64,000 nucleotides of DNA from Shewanella benthica KT99. GTDB lineage: Bacteria; Pseudomonadota; Gammaproteobacteria; Enterobacterales; Shewanellaceae. The number at the start of each line of letters is the position of its first letter. The stretch's first letter is position 1. This document shows, in pieces, positions 57,504-64,000 of this stretch. The position numbers and the translations under genes are program-made. The notes beneath the pieces are model-generated. The model made no database searches and was not told the DNA's origin. It saw only the letters and a list, made by a program, of their open reading frames with translations. Location of the stretch: contig NZ_ABIC01000009.1 of NCBI RefSeq assembly GCF_000172075.1, forward strand, positions 62,001-126,000, read 5' to 3'.

Positions 57504-58241
57504 TTAGTTGTTTTTATAGCCAAATTTAAACAGCAGCATGTCAAATAAAAATATAGGAGTTGAAATGAAATTTCTGCGCCATAATCGTTTAGGCTCTTTT
57601 AACAACCGAGGTAACCACTCTAAATGTATTTTTATCCAAAACTCTGACGGTCTATCGACTGTGCCTGCATAAAAGTCAAAAACGGCTCCAATTGAAGATG
57701 CCACCTTAAAATTTAACTTGTCTTTATATAGAAAAAGCCATTTCTCTTGTTTGGGTGCTGTCATACCAATAAACAAAACATCAGGATTAAACGAATTTAT
57801 TTTATTAATAATTAATTCGTTATCTTCAGAAGAAAAATCAGGTTTGAAAGGTGGCGAATATGACTCTACTTTAACATTAGGAAATTCAACTGAAATTTTT
57901 TCTTGAATTTTGACTAAAGTACTAGGCGCTGCCCCCATATAAAAGACTGTACCGCTTTTTTTATTTAACTCTACGAGTAAATAATGATGTAAGTCTGCGC
58001 CCGCGGTTTTTTTTATATTTTCATTATGAATTTTTTTGGCTGCGAGTACAATACCACTACCGTCAGCAATAAGGATATCTGAAGATAACAGAGCCTCTTT
58101 GAATAGCTTATCTGACTTTGCTGTAACGTATGAATGAGGGTTAATGGTGTTAACGATTTTATTACGAGAATTCTCTAAGTTGATAACTGATATTTCATCC
58201 TTTAAAATCTCATAACCCATTATATTTATTGTTTTATGCAT
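57504..58241 (-). CDS. WecG/TagA/CpsF-family glycosyltransferase
   Basis: A 245-residue GT26 enzyme that usually adds the second sugar (N-acetylmannosaminuronate or similar) to an undecaprenyl-linked sugar. Motifs: LIADGSGIVLAAK, FYMGAAPSTL, LFIGMTAPKQEKW and IGAVFDFYAGTVDRP. It ends the glycosyltransferase run and sits next to the IS nest. AT-rich composition suggests horizontal origin. Confidence 0.88.
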   Translation of the reverse strand: MHKTINIMGYEILKDEISVINLENSRNKIVNTINPHSYVTAKSDKLFKEALLSSDILIADGSGIVLAAKKIHNENIKKTAGADLHHYLLVELNKKSGTVFYMGAAPSTLVKIQEKISVEFPNVKVESYSPPFKPDFSSEDNELIINKINSFNPDVLFIGMTAPKQEKWLFLYKDKLNFKVASSIGAVFDFYAGTVDRPSEFWIKIHLEWLPRLLKEPKRLWRRNFISTPIFLFDMLLFKFGYKNN

Positions 58242-58246
58242 TATAA

Positions 58247-59356
58247 CTATTTTAAAACCTCAATCAGGTTAATTTCAAATTGCTCTAAACTAAAGTTATT
58301 TAGATAGCGCTGTCGACAATAAAGAGCAGTTTCTTTATTAAGTAAGTTATGCTCTGCTTGCTCTAAAGCTTCTGATAGCTTATCAGTATCGTCGATAATG
58401 ACACCGCAACTTTCATCTAGGATAAAAGGAATAGAGCCTTCATCAGTGGCAATAACAGGTACACCATAGGAAAGAGCTTCAATAACAACCAATCCAAATG
58501 ATTCAAATCTATAGCGTGTAGGGAAAATTAATAAACTTGCCTGTTGTAATAGCTCTGCTTTCTCCGAGCCATTCACAAAACCATGAAAAGTGACATTTTC
58601 AGAAAGATTGTTATTTTCAATAAAATTAAAAAATAATTTTTCATCTTCCTTAGTTTGCCACCCTCCTGCAAAATGATACTGAATTGACTTATCGTTCTTT
58701 TTTTTTGCTAACTCTAATACATGATAATACCCTTTCGATTTTATCATGTTAGATAAATATAAAAGATTCAACTTTCGAGGTTTATTAAATTTTGACTCTA
58801 ACATCAAATCAATTTCATTATCATCAGAAATGCTATCTACACCATTCGGTAAATATAGTACTTTATGGAATGAATTGACCTTCTCAAAATCGCCCCTTAA
58901 CATCGGAGTCAACAGGATCAGATTCACTTTTTTTAGAAATATATTTGTCAACTTTAAGTTTCTATCGCAAACAGTAACAAATTCATCAACCCCTTTGGTA
59001 TGATAATGATAATATACATCAACAGTTGTAAATAATTGATACAACTTCCAAAGAGAGGACAATAAGAGGTCACGATAAAATGCGATACCACGCACTGATG
59101 CCGTAAAATATATTTTATCAGGTCTAAACGTTATTAACGCAAAAAAAATCTTAAAATATAACTCAACAATATAATAGATTTTTTTTATACTTATTTTTCC
59201 AATATCAGCAATGGTGTTAGATGATTTGATTGTGATGTACTTACAATCAAAATTAGATTTTAGCTTATCGCTTGATGCTATAAAATCACCTACTTGAGCA
59301 GCCCCGTGCATAGGTGGAGAGCGATGGAGTATACATAATAGCTTAGTTTTTTTCAT
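58247..59356 (-). CDS. Glycosyltransferase family 4
   Basis: About 369 residues, GT-B fold. N-terminal CILHRSPPMHGAAQVGDF, and C-terminal donor site with LIFPTRYRFESFGLVVIEAL and GVPVIATDEGSIP, including the EX7E pattern of GT4. The start at 59362 is also possible. It overlaps the wzy-like gene and lies 5 bp before the wecG-like gene, so translation is coupled. Confidence 0.87.
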   Translation of the reverse strand: MKKTKLLCILHRSPPMHGAAQVGDFIASSDKLKSNFDCKYITIKSSNTIADIGKISIKKIYYIVELYFKIFFALITFRPDKIYFTASVRGIAFYRDLLLSSLWKLYQLFTTVDVYYHYHTKGVDEFVTVCDRNLKLTNIFLKKVNLILLTPMLRGDFEKVNSFHKVLYLPNGVDSISDDNEIDLMLESKFNKPRKLNLLYLSNMIKSKGYYHVLELAKKKNDKSIQYHFAGGWQTKEDEKLFFNFIENNNLSENVTFHGFVNGSEKAELLQQASLLIFPTRYRFESFGLVVIEALSYGVPVIATDEGSIPFILDESCGVIIDDTDKLSEALEQAEHNLLNKETALYCRQRYLNNFSLEQFEINLIEVLK

Positions 59357-60596
59357 ATACAACTCTTGTTTTTTGTTTACTCAAATAAGATATTAGAACA
59401 AATACCAATGCTAACGCTGCAGCGCTTTGTCCATTAAAAATGACATGTCCAGCAACTGCAGAGTTTATAAATATAAAAATAACGAAAGGAAAAACTCTTT
59501 TTATTTTCAATGAGTTATACGCTAATGCAATATAGAAAACACAATAAGATATAATTCCATGCAAACCATACATAAATAAAACATCAAAAAAGTCAGCTTC
59601 TAATATATCATAAACAGGTGCTGTGTTGATAGTTTGGTAAGAAAGGAAACCCCCTCCTCCAATTAAAAATCGAAATATATTATCTTCTACATTTAATAAT
59701 AAGAAAGCTTCTATGATATCTCTAACCCTTGACCCCATTAAACTAGGAAGTATCTCTGGGTTCCCTATAACTCTTGATATCACAGTTGAAAACTGTTTGA
59801 GATCTATTGAAGAAAAATCTACAAAGAATATAAATAAAATAAAAACACTCAAAGTACAGGTTAAAAACAACTTAAAATTAAATAAATAAAATGCAATTAT
59901 AAAATAAATAATTGAAACTTTAGTACCGATGAATAAAAGGGAACTCACAATAAATACAAAAATAAAAACATTCCTAAAACTAGGTTGGATAAAACGTTCA
60001 TTCAATAAAATAGAATGGAGCACGGTTAAAGTACCAAGTGTAAAACCCAATGCGTTTGCGCCTGTAAAAAAACCAGTCGTTCCTAAGTCAGTACTTTGAC
60101 CGTATGATGAAAAACCAATACCACCGAAAAAACTTACATAGAGCATTAATGAAATTAACAGTTCATAAAGAATCATTATATTAATTAGTGATTTCAAACC
60201 ATTTCGACCATTTTCCTTAATAAAATGTGTCATTAAAAAGATTAAAAGAACTAAATAAACGACTTTTATACCTTGAGATACCCCTACTATGATTCCGATA
60301 GCATTCTGATGAAAAATACCTGATAAAACCTCTGTAATAATAAAGAACATGACAAGTAATAATGTATAATATTTTTTGTCTTTTTTTAATAATAAGAACA
60401 TTAAGGCAATGAGCATCGTCCGCCATAGCTGACCTAAGCTGCCTACTCCACCTTCTTCTTGTATCCCTAAACTTTTTAAGACTCCCATACTAATATCTAC
60501 AAAAAAACTGCCGATAAAGATCAAAATAAGCAATAAATAATATTTATTACTTAACAGATTATTCTTTACAAATGTCACCTTTATTTGACTAGCCAA
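59343..60596 (-). CDS. Wzy-like O-antigen/polysaccharide polymerase
   Basis: A 417-residue protein with ten or more hydrophobic segments and a larger soluble loop in the second half (about residues 270-340), the usual build of Wzy polymerases. Primary sequence is poorly conserved in this group, so the call is by topology and position between glycosyltransferases. Overlaps both neighbours by a few bases. Confidence 0.7.
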   Translation of the reverse strand: MASQIKVTFVKNNLLSNKYYLLLILIFIGSFFVDISMGVLKSLGIQEEGGVGSLGQLWRTMLIALMFLLLKKDKKYYTLLLVMFFIITEVLSGIFHQNAIGIIVGVSQGIKVVYLVLLIFLMTHFIKENGRNGLKSLINIMILYELLISLMLYVSFFGGIGFSSYGQSTDLGTTGFFTGANALGFTLGTLTVLHSILLNERFIQPSFRNVFIFVFIVSSLLFIGTKVSIIYFIIAFYLFNFKLFLTCTLSVFILFIFFVDFSSIDLKQFSTVISRVIGNPEILPSLMGSRVRDIIEAFLLLNVEDNIFRFLIGGGGFLSYQTINTAPVYDILEADFFDVLFMYGLHGIISYCVFYIALAYNSLKIKRVFPFVIFIFINSAVAGHVIFNGQSAAALALVFVLISYLSKQKTRVVYEKN

Positions 60597-61342
60597 AGGT
60601 ACAGCTTCCTTTTTAATACAAGGTATTTATAAATCAATAAACCAATAACACTTGTCAAGCCAACAATATTGACTAAAAAAAGCTGTTGCTGCTTGTACAT
60701 AGTATAAATTTGCTCTTCACTTACCCCACCAAGACTGTAGGTACAGACTTCAAAAGGTAAATAAAGAAAGCTATTACTGCCATTGTTAATTAACTCTTCA
60801 TAAATACCAACCTCATCTGCAATAATTGAAAACTTAGGGTTATATTTTTTTATTGAACTTACCTTATAAAAAATACTTTGGTGACACAGAGGCATTTGAT
60901 AATAAAAAGACTGTTTTTTTAGATGCTTAGGAGGGATAACTAATTTATTGAATTGTAATATCCTAGTATTACCATACACAATATTTACTTCTGAGCTTAT
61001 ATCTGTAAGTGATTCCATAGTACTAAGGTATCCTGAACTTGGTAAATCCCCAACATTCATGAAATTAACCCACTGACCTGTGGCCAGTTCTATGCCTTTA
61101 TTCATCGCATCATAAATGCCGTTATCGGGCTCACTAATCCATTTAAAGTAAACCCCTTTCTGTTTAGCAACTTGTTCATAATGTTTAATAATCTCAACTG
61201 AATTATCAGATGAACCTCCATCAATAATTATATATTCAATATTATTATAATCCTGGTTAATTATTGACTCGATAGTTTCAGGTAATTCCGAAGCGACATT
61301 GTAACAAACTGTCACTATCGAAATTAAAGGGTTTGTTTGCAT
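60581..61342 (-). CDS. Glycosyltransferase family 2 (WcaA/WcaE-like)
   Basis: A 253-residue GT-A enzyme: PLISIVTVCYNVASELPETI, YIIIDGGSSDNSVEII, and WISEPDNGIYDAMNKGIELA are the family signature; the acidic metal-binding pair is in the second. A hydrophobic C-terminus may bind the membrane. First gene of a tight four-gene run to 57504. Confidence 0.9.
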   Translation of the reverse strand: MQTNPLISIVTVCYNVASELPETIESIINQDYNNIEYIIIDGGSSDNSVEIIKHYEQVAKQKGVYFKWISEPDNGIYDAMNKGIELATGQWVNFMNVGDLPSSGYLSTMESLTDISSEVNIVYGNTRILQFNKLVIPPKHLKKQSFYYQMPLCHQSIFYKVSSIKKYNPKFSIIADEVGIYEELINNGSNSFLYLPFEVCTYSLGGVSEEQIYTMYKQQQLFLVNIVGLTSVIGLLIYKYLVLKRKLYLWLVK

Positions 61343-61792
61343 TACTTCTCACTTATTTCATTTAGGTGTATAAAATTTGACATATAAATTTTAAAGATCA
61401 ATATCTCCTAAATATAGCTTTGAAAGGAATGTTACTTTAATTTAGTCGTAAAAAAATGGGTTACACTAAGCCAACATAGTATTTAACAACATAATAAAAA
61501 GTTTATATGATAAAAACAAACACCTTCAGTGTTTAACCTTTTTACATTAAAATATATTCTTATTAAGAAAAACACGAGATATTTTATTGATAATTCTAAT
61601 TATAAACGGTTTTCTAAGACTTTTGTAAAAGACCTTAATACGAGAATAAGCTAATTTATTTTACTTAAACTCGCCATCAAAATACAGACGTTTATGTCAG
61701 ACGACCCCTATAAACTTGAATATATCCATCAACAGGTACCACGATAGATCAACATGCTAAGAATGCACTTTAAAATTGATGTGATTTTTTGG
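61343..61792. other. AT-rich gap upstream of the glycosyltransferase run
   Basis: About 450 bp, no ORF worth calling. It should hold the promoter of the run starting at 61342. No ops/JUMPStart element was found. Confidence 0.5.
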
Positions 61793-62718
61793 CTATGTTC
61801 CATAATATTGTTGTCCCCCATACGCGGCTTTCAATATCTGCAGATTATCTAGTTTTGCGTTACTTTCCTTAAACCAAGCCAGATAATGTGACAAATACTT
61901 TGTGGCAACCCCCTTCATTTGCCCATTAACCCAACTCTTAAAGTGAGCGATTGCACCATTTACAGTCTGGATATGGTAAATCTTATCTATCACTCTTACT
62001 TTATTATTTATCAATCGCTTATGATCGCAGTTCTTTTGCTTTGCTATCGCTACATATGCCCAAGAGCCATCACTGCAAAGTACCGAATCTGCTGCAATGT
62101 TTTTAGACAAATTAGCCGCTATTTCTGCAGTCGTATCAGCAGATAAAATAGGGGTGATCATGTGTTTACTGCGATCTATGGATAATAGGATAGCGATCTG
62201 GCCTTCTTTAGTTCGTTTATCAATATCGCCGCCTCTCTTTCTTGCTTTTTGGGGTGTTGTTATTCTTTTTGAACCTTTTTCAGAGTATGCAAGAAAGAAT
62301 TCATCGACTTCAATAATGCCTGATAGCTTGTCATCATTTTTCCCTGCTTGAGCGGTAAGAAATCTATGCCGCCATAAAAATGCAGTCTTCAAGTTAATGC
62401 CGCATACAGAGGCCGCCTCTCTCAGTGTTAACTTGAGCTGCATACAGCGAGTATAGTCAGCCCAAAGGTGGCATTTATGTAGCCTAGCTAACGGTGTCTT
62501 TGTATTGCTCCAGCCTTCCCCCATTTTTTGAACTGAGGAGAGTGGCAATGTGGGCACTGGGATAACGCATCGAAAAGTGGTTGAATGAGCTCATCGGTGG
62601 GGATCTTAGCGTTTAATGCCTGAATTGACTGGTGAACGACTTCTCTTTGAGCCGGTGTCATCGATAAAAATGTTTTTGTTATCTGGTTAAGCTTACTCAC
62701 AAATAATTTTGTTTTCAT
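61793..62718 (-). pseudogene. IS1595-family transposase, deleted within the zinc ribbon
   Basis: The first frame (from ATG 62718) has CPHCHSPQFKKWGKAGAIQR, then breaks; the match resumes in another frame at TPLARLHKCHLWADY and continues to a DDE-type core (IIEVDEFFLAYSEKG, LCSDGSWAY, FKSWVNGQMKG). About 15 residues with the second CxxC are missing. The element is inactive. Confidence 0.85.
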
Positions 62719-62951
62719 TTTCTTTAACCTCAATCAATTACGCTCAATGATAAGGGTAGACAACATTTCGCTACAACAGCGCCGATTTTTTCAGGTCTAT
62801 TTATCTATAAATGTATTCTATAAAGTAGCTTCCTAAACCTTATTTACCTGTAGATATTAAATTTCGCCAGAGCCATTATATCCGATATTTTCAACCGATG
62901 ATATTTAGGCGGCAAAAATCCTGACACAGAAGGGGTAATACGGTTGATGGT
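62719..62951. other. Gap between IS1595 remnant and the GT4 gene
   Basis: About 230 bp; probably the right end of the IS1595 element and short flanking DNA. No gene seen. Confidence 0.4.
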
Positions 62952-64000
62952 TTATTTATTTAGAATGTCTTTATAAAGACTAATATACTGTTTTGCAACA
63001 ACGACACTATCAAACTCATTAACTACCTTCTCCCTAGCCTTTTCACAAAGCTCTTCATAGTTATCATTATTAACAACCCACTCAATGCCATTAGCAAGGC
63101 TGGTAGTGCTGAACGGTTTTGCTTTATACCCATCGACTTTATGCGTAACGATATCTTTCGGCCCTGTTGCATTAAAACAGACTACTGGTGTTTTACAGGC
63201 CATAGACTCTATTAATGTTTTACCAAATGCTTCCATAATAGATGGTGCAATAAAAATAGTTGCTGATGAGTATATCAGCCTAAGGCTAATCACATCAGTT
63301 ATATAGCCCATAGACCTATACTCAAAACCTAAATCAATAACACTACTCTCATCTAGGTTTCCAAAAAAGAGTAAAAAATATCTTTGTGTATCAAGTTTTT
63401 TTAGAGACTCAATACACTTATCAAATCCTTTATAGAAATCAGTAACACTGTTAGCCCCCATTAAAAGAATGTTTTTATCTGTTTTAATTCCAAGAACTTC
63501 ACGAGCCTTTTTTTTCGAGATGGGAAAAAACTCTGTAGTATCAATACAATTATTGATTTGTACAACTCTTTTATCTTTGAAGAGTGTACTTCTATTTAAT
63601 ATTTCACTTACCCACGGAGAGATTCCTACAGCAGTAAGATTGCGTGGAAGATACTTTATCTTACGGTTAAGTATTATTCGTGATAAATCAAACTCATTAT
63701 TAGAGCCTAACTGTGGACATTTTCCGCAGTTAGCTGTATATCTAGTACAATCCAACGAGTAATGACAACCTCCGGTTAGTGGCCACATATCCCGAACTGT
63801 CCAAATAATAGGTTTGTCAATATTAGCAAGAATTTTCATATTTACAAAACTACTGTTTATCCAATGTAGATGAATAATATCAGCTTCTTTATACTCATTA
63901 GTTTTAATAAAATTAAATCCTACAAACCCCATACTAAAGATTCTGTCTATTCGCTTTGGATAAAATTTAAGAACGAGAGCTTCAATTTTTCTTTTTAACA
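62952..64000 (-). CDS. Glycosyltransferase family 4, start beyond the window
   Basis: At least 349 residues visible; the frame remains open to the window edge, so an ATG at 63932 is not the likely start. Features of a GT4 subfamily with a Cys-rich insert: WTVRDMWPLTGGCHYSLDC, CGKCPQLGS, and donor-site FIAPSIMEAFGKTLIESMAC. Likely part of the same surface polysaccharide cluster, upstream of the IS1595 insertion. Confidence 0.88.
   Translation of the reverse strand, partial: LKRKIEALVLKFYPKRIDRIFSMGFVGFNFIKTNEYKEADIIHLHWINSSFVNMKILANIDKPIIWTVRDMWPLTGGCHYSLDCTRYTANCGKCPQLGSNNEFDLSRIILNRKIKYLPRNLTAVGISPWVSEILNRSTLFKDKRVVQINNCIDTTEFFPISKKKAREVLGIKTDKNILLMGANSVTDFYKGFDKCIESLKKLDTQRYFLLFFGNLDESSVIDLGFEYRSMGYITDVISLRLIYSSATIFIAPSIMEAFGKTLIESMACKTPVVCFNATGPKDIVTHKVDGYKAKPFSTTSLANGIEWVVNNDNYEELCEKAREKVVNEFDSVVVAKQYISLYKDILNK

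Noticed and set aside
46474..64000. An ops/JUMPStart (GGCGGTAGC) element for RfaH in the polysaccharide cluster
   Set aside because: Looked for on the reverse strand in the gaps at 61343-61792 and 62719-62951; none was found. The true cluster start may lie beyond the window.

Overview
The window looks like a chromosomal segment of a Shewanella species, a marine gammaproteobacterium. The signs are the tyrR-phhB-phhA and fahA-maiA tyrosine genes, cysDNC with an SLC13 sulfate permease, a ynfL/ynfM-like pair, a Wzi-type capsule protein, and gltX lying between alanine and valine tRNA operons as in enteric bacteria. The genus call is an inference from gene content and protein resemblance. Many insertion sequences, miniature elements and decayed genes point to an accessory-rich genome.

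0-6 kb: the tail of an unknown gene, an MsbA-like ABC exporter, a reverse-strand operon Ala-5xGlu-Ala of tRNA genes, gltX with an apparent frameshift, and a forward operon of four tRNA-Val genes. Both tRNA operons have clear sigma-70 promoters.

6-20 kb: housekeeping and catabolic genes: an MFS exporter with a divergent LysR regulator, maiA and fahA, tyrR, phhB and phhA (phenylalanine to tyrosine and onward), galU-galE, napF, a bactofilin, elyC and a ROK-family fructokinase. Two copies of a terminal-inverted-repeat element, in opposite orientation, bracket tyrR-phhB-phhA. Two TyrR-box-like sites lie upstream of phhA.

20-36.5 kb: a GH3 glucanase remnant, then wzi, a PHP hydrolase, and a regulatory block. 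One arm (reverse) encodes a PhnD-like periplasmic binding protein, a hybrid histidine kinase with HPt, and a LuxO/SypG-type sigma-54 activator. The divergent arm encodes a REC-PP2C phosphatase, an RsbW-like kinase and a STAS protein, followed by a wzx remnant and two polysaccharide genes. Four sigma-54-type promoters (-24/-12) lie in front of these transcription units. The layout resembles the Vibrio syp biofilm circuit and is the most interesting system in the window.

36.5-46.5 kb: rmlA, a RAYT transposase and its REP/BIME palindromes, a DHH phosphoesterase, cysC, SLC13 permease, cysN, a four-helix-bundle gene inserted before cysD, and a fused MNT-HEPN toxin/antitoxin-like protein. REP termini supply the stop codon of three genes.

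46.5-64 kb: a reverse-strand surface polysaccharide (O-antigen or capsule) cluster: galU paralogue, wecA-like transferase, ugd, wecG-like transferase, glycosyltransferases and a wzy-like polymerase. It is interrupted by a 7.4-kb nest of IS66-family copies and by a broken IS1595 element. The intact IS66 copy appears to need a -1 frameshift at A_AAA_AAG to make its transposase.
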